In this document: one piece after another, positions 1-5,194 of the stretch | Layout: the number at the start of each line of letters is the position of its first letter | How positions within the stretch are numbered: the first letter of the stretch is position 1 | Source of the DNA: Alphaproteobacteria bacterium | GTDB taxonomy: Bacteria > Pseudomonadota > Alphaproteobacteria > RF32 > CAG-239 | Assembly (NCBI GenBank): GCA_017452115.1 | Contig: JAFTNB010000231.1 | Span: forward strand, 1-5,194 | Direction of reading: 5' to 3' | Length of the DNA stretch: 5,194 nt | Notes under the pieces: model-generated | Told to the model about the DNA's origin: nothing | What the model saw: only the letters and a program-made list of their open reading frames with translations | Databases searched by the model: none | Made by a program: the position numbers and the translations under genes

Positions 1-1
1 A

Positions 2-30
2 AGTATAAAACATATTTTATTACATGTCAA
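2..30 (-). promoter_or_regulatory. Strong sigma-70-type promoter pointing out of the left edge
   Basis: Read on the minus strand, a perfect -35 hexamer TTGACA (25-30) is followed after exactly 17 bases by TATACT (2-7), which matches the -10 consensus at five of six positions. It lies beyond the tolA terminator and points away from it, so it should start a new transcript whose first gene lies outside the window. In most Proteobacteria the gene after tolA is tolB, so tolB is the likely but unseen target. The hexamers and spacing are seen directly; activity and target are inferred. Confidence 0.7.
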
Positions 31-60
31 ACATATTTGGCGGCGAAATGAAAATATTTG
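9..60. repeat. Three copies of a 10-base AT-rich motif at 21-base spacing
   Basis: On the plus strand AACATATTTT (9-18), AACATATTTG (30-39) and AAAATATTTG (51-60) begin exactly 21 bases apart, which is two helical turns. Copies one and two share an 11-base run of AAACATATTT plus a differing last base; copy three differs from copy two at one position. Copy one lies in the spacer of the promoter at 2-30, copy two touches its -35 box, and copy three lies further upstream. The same-face layout could be a multi-site operator, an UP-like element or phased bent DNA. The AT-rich background makes a chance origin possible. Confidence 0.45.
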
Positions 61-82
61 TACATTCTTCTGTTTTTACATG

Positions 83-116
83 AAAAAAATGTCACGAATT
101 TTACAATCCGTGACAC
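83..116 (-). terminator. Intrinsic terminator after tolA
   Basis: On the minus strand TGTCACG (109-115) pairs perfectly with CGTGACA (90-96). The stem can be extended inward by a G-U and an A-U pair, and it closes an AT-rich loop. Seven T residues (83-89) follow directly. It begins about 20 bases after the tolA stop codon. The stem plus T-run is a textbook Rho-independent terminator and marks the end of the tolQRA transcript. There is no comparable T-run on the plus-strand side. Confidence 0.88.
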
Positions 117-135
117 CAAAATTCTACAAACTATT

Positions 136-1083
136 TTAATTAATTTGCATATTCAAAGGATTAAACCGTAACAGCAATGTATTCCATTTATCATATTTAT
201 CTGCATATCTCTCTGCAAAAATCTTATACGGACCGCAAATATGTACAGCTCGCCGTGCACTATCCGCTACCGAGCGGAAATGATTATCTGAATTATACCG
301 TGACGTATCAAGAATATCAACTTTACGCACTGAACCATCTTGATTAAGCGAAGCTCTAATTTCTACTATCATATTTTCAATCCCCATAGCGCCGGGATCC
401 AAATTCCAACAGGCACGCAACCGTCCTGCAATCGCATCAATTTCCGAAATCGAAAGTTCACTAAAATATGAACCTTTTGTTCCACCTTCAACTCCCATAT
501 TTTCAACTTTAGTTCCAGTTTTAATAGTAGCTTCCGTATCTTGAGTTCCAATGTTTTTCTCCATCTGATTAACAGATGCAAGCAAACTCTTGAGCGGATT
601 TGCTAATTCAGGAGATTTTTTATCTTCTTTAGGTTTGGATTTCTCAATTTTATGTTTAGGCTTTGATTTCGGCGGCATAATTTTCTTTGCCGGCTTTTTC
701 TTTACTTCAGTTTTAGTTTTTTGAGGTTTTGGCGCAGCTAAATAATCCTTTTTAGGTTCCGGCTCGACATCTGCTTTTTCTGCTTTCTGTTCTTGCGGTT
801 TATCTTGTTTTTCGACTGGTTTTACTTCTTCTTCCGCCACATCCTTATCATAATTTGGTTTTTCCTTTTTAGGCTTAACTCTGGCTGCCTCTTTATCTTC
901 ATCTCCCAACCTAGCTTTGGGGGGCAGATTGGTTACTTCAGAAATTTTCACATCTTTTAAATCTACCACTATCGGCACCTGATCCATTGTAATTTTATTA
1001 CGCCAAAACAAAGGCAAATCCACCACAATCAGCAAAAAAGCCAATAGATGCAAAGCAATAGATTTTTTCAGCGCATTTTTCAT
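136..1083 (-). CDS. tolA: TolA, inner-membrane-anchored energy transducer of the Tol-Pal system
   Basis: This 315-residue protein has the three-part TolA layout. Residues 8-27 form the N-terminal membrane anchor and include an S-x3-H pair (Ser8, His12), matching the motif through which TolA contacts the TolQR motor. Residues about 50-170 are very rich in Lys, Glu and Pro and form the periplasmic spanning region. A Gly/Thr linker leads to a globular domain at about 207-315 (starting FSELSISEID, with a CWN motif and VEIRASLNQDGSV). Cys225 and Cys283 could form a disulfide. The protein is shorter than the roughly 420-residue E. coli TolA, mainly in the middle region. The family role is to couple proton-motive force to TolB/Pal at the division site. 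It starts six bases after the tolR stop with only a weak GA-rich ribosome site, so translation coupling to tolR is likely. Sequence identity of the middle region is weak, but the ends and context make the call firm. Confidence 0.93.
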   Translation of the reverse strand: MKNALKKSIALHLLAFLLIVVDLPLFWRNKITMDQVPIVVDLKDVKISEVTNLPPKARLGDEDKEAARVKPKKEKPNYDKDVAEEEVKPVEKQDKPQEQKAEKADVEPEPKKDYLAAPKPQKTKTEVKKKPAKKIMPPKSKPKHKIEKSKPKEDKKSPELANPLKSLLASVNQMEKNIGTQDTEATIKTGTKVENMGVEGGTKGSYFSELSISEIDAIAGRLRACWNLDPGAMGIENMIVEIRASLNQDGSVRKVDILDTSRYNSDNHFRSVADSARRAVHICGPYKIFAERYADKYDKWNTLLLRFNPLNMQIN

Positions 1084-1089
1084 TGATTG

Positions 1090-1527
1090 TTATTTCTTCA
1101 TATTCCTATGTTTAGGTTCAGTCTTTAGCCCGACTTTTTCAAATCCGGCTTCTTTCAACAAAGCCATTAAGCCGATAACACGTCCATATTCAGCACTACC
1201 ATCTCCGGAAATTGTCACACTCAATTCAGGATTAGCAGCAACAATAGCTTTAACTTTTTCAACTACTTTATCTGCTGGAATTTCTGTTTCTCCAATATAA
1301 TAATATCCCTCTTTATCCACACTTATATTAATAGAGGTTTCTTTTCCTTCCAAAGCTTTTCCGCCCACTTTAGGCAAATTAAGTGCAATACCGGATGTCA
1401 TTAACGGAGCAGCCACCATAAATACAACCAACAGCACCATCATAACATCCATCAGATTAGTAATGTTAATTTCGGCATTTCTGCGGCACATTCGAGGGCG
1501 ATGATTATTATTCTGCCAATAATACAT
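1090..1527 (-). CDS. tolR: TolR, ExbD/TolR-family proton-channel subunit
   Basis: This 145-residue protein has the ExbD/TolR layout: a short basic cytoplasmic N-terminus, one membrane helix at about 25-43, and a periplasmic domain to the end. The segment EINITNLMDVMMVLLVVFMV is the family signature, and Asp27 corresponds to the essential proton-carrying aspartate of the TolR helix. The periplasmic part contains the usual ISVDKEGYYYIG strand and a VIGLMALLKEAGFEKVGL helix-strand unit. In the family, TolR dimers sit inside a TolQ pentamer and form the stator that drives TolA. The ATG is preceded by a GGAGAA ribosome site (1536-1541) eight bases upstream, inside the end of tolQ. Only five bases separate it from the tolQ stop. 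ExbD is the alternative name for this fold, but tolQ before it and tolA after it settle the call. Confidence 0.95.
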   Translation of the reverse strand: MYYWQNNNHRPRMCRRNAEINITNLMDVMMVLLVVFMVAAPLMTSGIALNLPKVGGKALEGKETSINISVDKEGYYYIGETEIPADKVVEKVKAIVAANPELSVTISGDGSAEYGRVIGLMALLKEAGFEKVGLKTEPKHRNMKK

Positions 1528-1532
1528 CTTTA

Positions 1533-2279
1533 TTATTCTCCAGCCATTTCTGCTTTAATTGCGCTGTCATCAATTTCACGAGAAAGAATACTTGAAAACT
1601 CCACCATAAAATTATCCAATCTCTTAGCATATCTATCAATATCTGACGAAATTTTATTATAAGCAATTACTGCCGGAATCGCAGCAATCAAACCAAATGC
1701 CGTTGTAAATAAAGCTTCGGCAATTCCGGGAGCCATTGCCGCCAACGAATTGCTTTGTGTTGCAGCAATTGCATTAAAACTATTAATAATCCCCCAAACC
1801 GTACCAAATAATCCAACTAAAGGAGCAGCAGAACCGGTAGAAGCCAAAAATCCCATACGTGTATCAAGTTCTTCAAGTTCTTTATCCATAGACACCATCA
1901 TTGCTTTTTCAATACGCTGCTGCAAAGAAACACCTCGCAAACCGCGATCTGTTTTTGATTTCATAATATTAGTACGTTTCCATTCTTTCATCGCCGACAC
2001 AAACATCATTGACATTGGATCTGCGGGATGATTACCAATAGCATCATACAATCTGTCTAAGGAACCGCCGGACCAAAAACGTTCTTCAAACTTATTAGAT
2101 TTAAGTTTCACTTGACGTAAAGTCCCAAATTTCTCAATAATAATAGCCCAACACCAAACTGAAGCAGCAATAAGACCAATCATTACCACTTTGGTAACCA
2201 TATCAGAGGCCCATACCAAATCCCACATTGACATCGCAGAAGCTGCATTAGTCACATCAGATAATGTTTCTGTTTCCAT
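1533..2279 (-). CDS. tolQ: TolQ, MotA/TolQ/ExbB-family proton-channel subunit
   Basis: This 248-residue protein has three membrane helices, at about 31-48, 144-166 and 188-207, with a large cytoplasmic loop between the first two. The second helix carries STGSAAPLVGLFGTVWGII, the TolQ/ExbB hallmark, and the third lies in APGIAEALFTTAFGLIAAIPA. Thr148 and Thr193 fall where E. coli TolQ has its channel threonines. TolQ forms the pentameric ring around the TolR dimer and converts proton flow into movement of TolA. The length is close to the family norm of about 230. The ATG start has a GTGAG-type ribosome site (2288-2292) eight bases upstream. It follows ybgC after a 72-base gap, the largest gap within the ruvA-to-tolA gene run, so an extra level of control is possible there. 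Confidence 0.96.
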   Translation of the reverse strand: METETLSDVTNAASAMSMWDLVWASDMVTKVVMIGLIAASVWCWAIIIEKFGTLRQVKLKSNKFEERFWSGGSLDRLYDAIGNHPADPMSMMFVSAMKEWKRTNIMKSKTDRGLRGVSLQQRIEKAMMVSMDKELEELDTRMGFLASTGSAAPLVGLFGTVWGIINSFNAIAATQSNSLAAMAPGIAEALFTTAFGLIAAIPAVIAYNKISSDIDRYAKRLDNFMVEFSSILSREIDDSAIKAEMAGE

Positions 2280-2301
2280 TGTAAAATCTCACTTATATAT
2301 C

Positions 2302-2339
2302 AAAAAAAAACTGTTTAATGATTAACATAAATTATTAAA
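2302..2339 (-). terminator. Weak hairpin plus T-tract between ybgC and tolQ (possible attenuator)
   Basis: On the minus strand TTTAAT (2334-2339) pairs with ATTAAA (2314-2319). One mismatch and three more A-U pairs extend this inward around a six-base loop. Three bases later comes a run of nine T residues (2302-2310). The order of hairpin then T-run is that of an intrinsic terminator, but the stem is entirely A-U and the run is offset by CAG. At best it would end some transcripts and separate the ruvAB-ybgC part from tolQRA. In AT-rich DNA this could arise by chance. Confidence 0.25.
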
Positions 2340-2351
2340 GATTCAATTAAT

Positions 2352-2801
2352 TTAAATATATTTTTCAATCTTCTGCACTAAATATTCAGGAAGACGTACC
2401 GGACGCATCTTTGATAAATTCATACAAACTACCTTTACTTTCAAACATACCAATAATGTCCCATCTGCTCGAGAAATTTCTTGCAACATAGTACAAGAAG
2501 CGCCACCCAACTCCACAATTTTGCAACTAACATTAAGCAAATCATCAAGCACCGCTGGTTTTTGATAGTCAATTTCACAATGTCTTACCGCAAAACCGAT
2601 TCTTTCTTCTGCTTTTAAAGCTGCATTTTGTTCCATCCCAATCGTTCGTAAATATTCAGTTCGAGCTCGTTCTGCAAATTTAAGATAATTCGCATAATAT
2701 ACGATTCCACCAGCATCAGTATCTTCATAATAAACACGTACAGGTAAATTAAAAACACCATTTTCTGTTATTTCACGTTCCAAATAATCTTTTACGTCCA
2801 T
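2352..2801 (-). CDS. ybgC: YbgC, hotdog-fold acyl-CoA thioesterase of the Tol-Pal cluster
   Basis: This 149-residue single-domain protein is slightly longer than E. coli YbgC (about 134) owing to its N-terminus. The motif YYEDTDAGGIVYYANYL (residues 24-40) is the 4-hydroxybenzoyl-CoA-thioesterase-like signature. Asp29 matches the catalytic aspartate of characterised YbgC. The histidine that follows in E. coli (VYHASY) is a tyrosine here (Tyr36), a common variant in the family. FAERARTEYLR continues the long hotdog helix. YbgC proteins hydrolyse acyl-CoA or acyl-ACP thioesters in the cytosol and have been tied to phospholipid metabolism; their link to Tol-Pal is mostly by gene order. The ATG sits one base after the ruvB stop, with GAGGAA (2806-2811) as ribosome site inside the end of ruvB, implying coupled translation. 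The exact substrate cannot be read from the sequence. Confidence 0.93.
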   Translation of the reverse strand: MDVKDYLEREITENGVFNLPVRVYYEDTDAGGIVYYANYLKFAERARTEYLRTIGMEQNAALKAEERIGFAVRHCEIDYQKPAVLDDLLNVSCKIVELGGASCTMLQEISRADGTLLVCLKVKVVCMNLSKMRPVRLPEYLVQKIEKYI

Positions 2802-2802
2802 A

Positions 2803-3855
2803 TCATTCCTCAGCTATATCCAACAAATCATATTGTTTTACATTTTTCTTCAAACTTGGCACTCCCAAATATCGGCACCCCAAATCCGAAATAACCCGCC
2901 CTCTTGGCGTACGCTGTAAAAAACCGAGTTTCAACAAAAAAGGTTCTATTACTTCTTCTATCGTATCTCGTTCTTCAGAAAGCGCAGCAGCTAATGTATC
3001 TGCCCCCACCGGACCACCACCATAATTTTGCAAAATACAATTAAGATAACGTCTGTCAAAAGCATCCAGACCATAATTATCAACATCAAGACGCTGCAAA
3101 GCATTATCTGCAATTTTAGTATCCACTTGTTCTGCCCCACAAACGGCACCAAAATCACGAACTCTACGTAATAACCGTCCGGCCACGCGAGGTGTTCCTC
3201 GTGAACGTTTAGCAATTTCCATAGCTCCCTCTTTAGACATTGGAACTCCTAACATTGCAGCTCCACGTGCGACAATTTTTTCCAATTCATCAGGAGTATA
3301 AAAATCTAATCTCAATGGAATACCAAAACGTTCACGTAATGGCGTAGAAAGCATACCCGAACGAGTTGTTGCCCCAACAAGCGTAAATGGCTGCAAATCA
3401 ATCCGTACCGAACGTGCTGAAGGTCCTTCCCCAATAATCAAATCGAGCTGAAAATCTTCCATAGCAGAATATAAAACTTCTTCAATTGCCGGATTAAGAC
3501 GATGAATTTCATCAATAAACAACACATCATTAGCTTCCAGATTCGTAAGAATTGCCGCCAAATCACCTGATTTAGAAATCATTGGAGCAGAAGTTGCTCG
3601 GAACCCCACTCCCAATTCTTTTGCTACAATTGAAGCTAAAGTTGTTTTACCAAGACCGGGAGGCCCAAATAACAACACATGATCCAACGCTTCTTTTCTT
3701 TGTTTTGCTGCTTCAATAAAAATCTTCAAATTTTCACAAACAGTCCTTTGTCCCACAAAATCATTCAAACTTGTCGGACGCAAACTAATTGGAGTATTTA
3801 CGCTGCTTTCGTCTTCCATAGTTTTATGCGGACTAACGAGTCTTTCATTTTCCAT
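2803..3855 (-). CDS. ruvB: RuvB, Holliday junction branch-migration ATPase
   Basis: This 350-residue AAA+ helicase subunit is full length. The N-terminal region has [13 protein letters not shown] (24-36), the usual RuvB opening. Walker A is GPPGLGKTT (64-72), Walker B ends in DEIH (115-118), sensor 1 is GATTR (161-165), and LRERFG (173-178) carries the arginine finger. The C-terminal winged helix includes FLQRTPRGR near residue 320. RuvB hexamers pump DNA through the RuvA-bound junction during recombinational repair. I place the start at the ATG at 3853-3855. A TTG one codon earlier is also open, but the AAAGGA ribosome site (3862-3867) is six bases from the ATG and only three from the TTG. 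The ATG overlaps the ruvA stop by one base (TGATG), so translation is probably coupled to ruvA. Confidence 0.98.
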   Translation of the reverse strand: MENERLVSPHKTMEDESSVNTPISLRPTSLNDFVGQRTVCENLKIFIEAAKQRKEALDHVLLFGPPGLGKTTLASIVAKELGVGFRATSAPMISKSGDLAAILTNLEANDVLFIDEIHRLNPAIEEVLYSAMEDFQLDLIIGEGPSARSVRIDLQPFTLVGATTRSGMLSTPLRERFGIPLRLDFYTPDELEKIVARGAAMLGVPMSKEGAMEIAKRSRGTPRVAGRLLRRVRDFGAVCGAEQVDTKIADNALQRLDVDNYGLDAFDRRYLNCILQNYGGGPVGADTLAAALSEERDTIEEVIEPFLLKLGFLQRTPRGRVISDLGCRYLGVPSLKKNVKQYDLLDIAEE

Positions 3856-4526
3856 CAAATATCCTTTCTGGCAAATTCTTTAAGAGCAGCCTTAATTAAA
3901 GCTGATGTATCGGCATTAGGATTTTCTAATGCTGCTTTATTTACAGCTTTATACGCTTCAAGACGTTGATAACCAAGATTAATTAAAGCTGAAATTGCAT
4001 CTTCAGTCATCATTGGATTCTCTGTTGCATTCAGAGCAGCTACAGAAGTCGCATAACTTTCAGCTTCCTCATTTGGAGTAATATTTGTACTCATTTCCAT
4101 ATCCTTAATGCTATCAACAATCGGAATAGTTACTATCTTATCCTTAAGCTCGGTCACAATACGGGCAGCAAGTTTTGGTCCAACTCCGGAAGCTCGCGTA
4201 AAAGAAGACTTATCTTGAGCCGAAATTGCTTGTGCCAATTGTACAGGAGTAAGCACAGAAAGAATACTTAAACAAACTTTTGCTCCAACCCCTTGAACTT
4301 TAGTCAAAGTACTAAACCATTCTTTCTCCCAAGCATCTGCAAACACAAAGAGAGAAATACTATCATCACGTACTATTGTTTCAATCAACAAAGTTGCTCC
4401 CTCACCTTTAAACAAACGAGATAATGTTTTCGAAGAGGCAAATACTAAATACCCAACTCCATTGACATCAACAATACAATAATCTTCGCCAATTGTATCA
4501 ATAATACCCTTTAACTTGGCTATCAT
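3855..4526 (-). CDS. ruvA: RuvA, Holliday junction recognition subunit
   Basis: This 223-residue protein is slightly longer than the E. coli one (203). Domain I (about 1-62) is the OB-fold, starting [12 protein letters not shown], with GVGY at 23-26 and the acidic pin pair Asp54-Asp55. Domain II holds two helix-hairpin-helix motifs centred on GVGAK (79-83) and GVGPK (114-118), which bind the junction arms. A flexible linker (about 132-169, Thr/Asn/Glu-rich) leads to domain III (about 170-223), which contacts RuvB. The tetramer holds the junction flat and recruits RuvB rings. The ATG is preceded by AAAGGA (4535-4540) eight bases upstream. It is the first gene of its transcript here. ruvC, which precedes ruvA in many Proteobacteria, is not next to it. 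I see no alphaproteobacterial GTTC-N7-GTTC SOS box upstream. Confidence 0.97.
   Translation of the reverse strand: MIAKLKGIIDTIGEDYCIVDVNGVGYLVFASSKTLSRLFKGEGATLLIETIVRDDSISLFVFADAWEKEWFSTLTKVQGVGAKVCLSILSVLTPVQLAQAISAQDKSSFTRASGVGPKLAARIVTELKDKIVTIPIVDSIKDMEMSTNITPNEEAESYATSVAALNATENPMMTEDAISALINLGYQRLEAYKAVNKAALENPNADTSALIKAALKEFARKDI
3862..3867 (-). promoter_or_regulatory. Ribosome binding site deciding the ruvB start
   Basis: AAAGGA on the minus strand inside the last codons of ruvA. It is six bases from the ATG at 3853-3855 but only three from the in-frame TTG at 3856-3858. The spacing favours the ATG as the ruvB start. Confidence 0.7.
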
Positions 4527-4565
4527 TATAAAATTCCTTTATAAAACACATATATATTTATTCTC

Positions 4566-4594
4566 AAAATACATAATAATCCAGTCTATCGCAA
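4566..4594 (-). promoter_or_regulatory. Candidate promoter for the ruvA operon
   Basis: On the minus strand TTGCGA (4589-4594) and TATTTT (4566-4571) are separated by 17 bases. Each matches its sigma-70 hexamer at four of six positions. The pair lies between the upstream gene's terminator and the ruvA start, which is where a promoter is required, and leaves a leader of about 35 bases. The match is modest and the region is AT-rich, so the exact hexamers are uncertain even though a promoter in this gap is likely. Confidence 0.4.
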
Positions 4595-4618
4595 GATTTT
4601 TATTCAGCTTCCACACAT

Positions 4619-4658
4619 AAAAGAAAGCCTCAAAGATATATTAATACCTTTGAGGCTT
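4619..4658 (-). terminator. Intrinsic terminator of the DUF1566-like gene
   Basis: A perfect 11-base inverted repeat, AAGCCTCAAAG (4625-4635) and CTTTGAGGCTT (4648-4658), encloses a 12-base AT-rich loop. On the minus strand the stem ends in TT and continues TCTTTT (4619-4624), giving a pyrimidine run suited to Rho-independent termination. It lies 43 bases after the stop codon at 4701 and separates the upstream gene from the ruvA operon. On the plus strand the following bases are less T-rich and there is no plus-strand gene to terminate. Confidence 0.85.
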
Positions 4659-4700
4659 ATTTCATTAGAGAAAGAAAATTACATAATAATATAGGAAAAG

Positions 4701-5194
4701 TTAGATTTCTAAATAACAACTAACATACCAAGACAAATCTTTTCTCTCCGTAAAGCGATATAAGCTTTCAAAAGTTAACTGCCAAGCATAAGCACTTGAA
4801 TTTTCTGATGTTGACCAATAGTAACTATCCGTACTCCAGCCTAAATTAGCAAAAACAGGTTTCAAAATACTTTGATTAGAAGAAAAATAATCAAATAATT
4901 CTCCACCAGATGGTAAATACCAATTTCCTGCACTTGTTCCTGCTGTAGAATAAGAATTACAATATTTAGCAGCATTATTAGATGCTGTATCATTTGGATG
5001 TGCGGCAACAATTGCTGCAGTATCTGATTTCCCCGTATACTGACCTTTCAAATGATTCTTATCATCATAATCTGTAACAGTTTCTACATTTACATAGCTA
5101 TTTGCCCATTTAATCTGCGAACTAGACCTTTTACTCATTACTAATTCATTAGCTTTAACAACAACACCAATTATTGTTTTACTACTTAAAATAT
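4701..5194 (-). CDS. DUF1566/Lcl-like, probable C-type-lectin-fold protein (partial, start outside window)
   Basis: The reading frame stays open to the right edge, giving 163 visible residues of the C-terminal part. A methionine at 5136-5138 lacks a ribosome site, and 18 more in-frame codons precede it (including KTIIGVVVKANELV, which looks like the GVVV strand common before this domain). The true start is therefore outside the window. Visible hallmarks are GTSAGNWYLPSGGEL (residues 85-99), YYWSTSEN (124-131), YAWQLTF (135-141) and a final VSCYLEI. This WYLPS..GEL / WSxSE / AW / VxC pattern is that of DUF1566 (Lcl C-terminal) and related Fibrobacter-type paralogous domains, which resemble C-type lectin folds and are usually surface or secreted. 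Cys78 and Cys159 could pair. From memory, such proteins often occur as multicopy families in gut bacteria. Ligand and location cannot be determined. It has its own terminator and is not part of the ruv-tol operon. Confidence 0.72.
   Translation of the reverse strand, partial: ILSSKTIIGVVVKANELVMSKRSSSQIKWANSYVNVETVTDYDDKNHLKGQYTGKSDTAAIVAAHPNDTASNNAAKYCNSYSTAGTSAGNWYLPSGGELFDYFSSNQSILKPVFANLGWSTDSYYWSTSENSSAYAWQLTFESLYRFTERKDLSWYVSCYLEI

Noticed and set aside
369..581. Minus-strand 70-codon frame inside tolA
   Set aside because: It is an out-of-frame shadow within the conserved TolA C-terminal region, with no ribosome site or recognisable domain.
600..930. Low-complexity Lys/Glu/Pro stretch as a repeat or foreign insert
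   Set aside because: This is the normal periplasmic spanning region of TolA. The frame is intact and there are no flanking repeats.
1750..2031. Plus-strand open frame of 93 codons
   Set aside because: It lies wholly inside tolQ on the opposite strand, has no similarity I recognise, and TolQ is clearly the real product there.
2991..3215. Minus-strand 74-codon frame inside ruvB
   Set aside because: It is an out-of-frame shadow of the intact RuvB C-terminal half.
3679..3969. Plus-strand open frame of 96 codons across the ruvA/ruvB junction
   Set aside because: It is antisense to the well-conserved ruvB Walker A region and the ruvA C-terminus, and has no recognisable domain.
4527..4620. SOS (LexA) box ahead of ruvA
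   Set aside because: I looked for the alphaproteobacterial GTTC-N7-GTTC pattern and for a CTG-N10-CAG palindrome in the leader and found neither at a convincing position.
5136..5138. ATG as the start of a complete 145-residue protein
   Set aside because: No ribosome site lies upstream, the frame stays open for 18 further codons to the edge, and those codons read like the usual preceding strand of the domain.

Overview
The window is an AT-rich chromosomal stretch from a Gram-negative bacterium. All recognisable genes lie on the minus strand, so transcription runs from high to low coordinates. The gene order ruvA-ruvB-ybgC-tolQ-tolR-tolA is a typical proteobacterial arrangement. The TolA C-terminal domain and the ruv/tol linkage point to an Alphaproteobacterium. 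The low GC, together with a secreted-type DUF1566-like paralogue next door, suggests a host-associated (gut-type) uncultured lineage. That taxonomic placement is inference.

From right to left: (1) 4701 to the right edge holds the 3' part of a DUF1566/Lcl-like, probably C-type-lectin-fold protein whose start lies outside the window. It is closed by a strong intrinsic terminator at 4625-4658. (2) A short intergenic region carries a candidate promoter for the next unit. (3) ruvA and ruvB (Holliday junction branch migration) follow, overlapping by one base. ybgC (hotdog acyl-CoA thioesterase) starts one base after ruvB. (4) A 72-base gap contains a weak AT-only hairpin and nine T residues, then come the tightly packed tolQ, tolR and tolA (inner-membrane motor of the Tol-Pal envelope system). 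(5) A clear terminator sits about 20 bases after tolA. (6) The left edge holds a near-consensus sigma-70 promoter pointing out of the window, overlaid by three copies of a 10-base motif spaced exactly 21 bases apart.

RuvA and RuvB form the branch-migration motor at Holliday junctions. ruvC, the usual partner gene, is not directly upstream. TolQ and TolR form the proton-driven stator that energises TolA, which reaches across the periplasm to TolB/Pal during outer-membrane constriction. tolB and pal are not in the window. If they follow on the left, they would be driven by the separate promoter at 2-30 rather than by simple read-through from tolA.

The core genes are ordinary, intact housekeeping genes. 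The less ordinary content is the phased repeat and promoter at the left edge and the lectin-like gene fragment at the right edge. I see no evidence of a wholly new system in the window.
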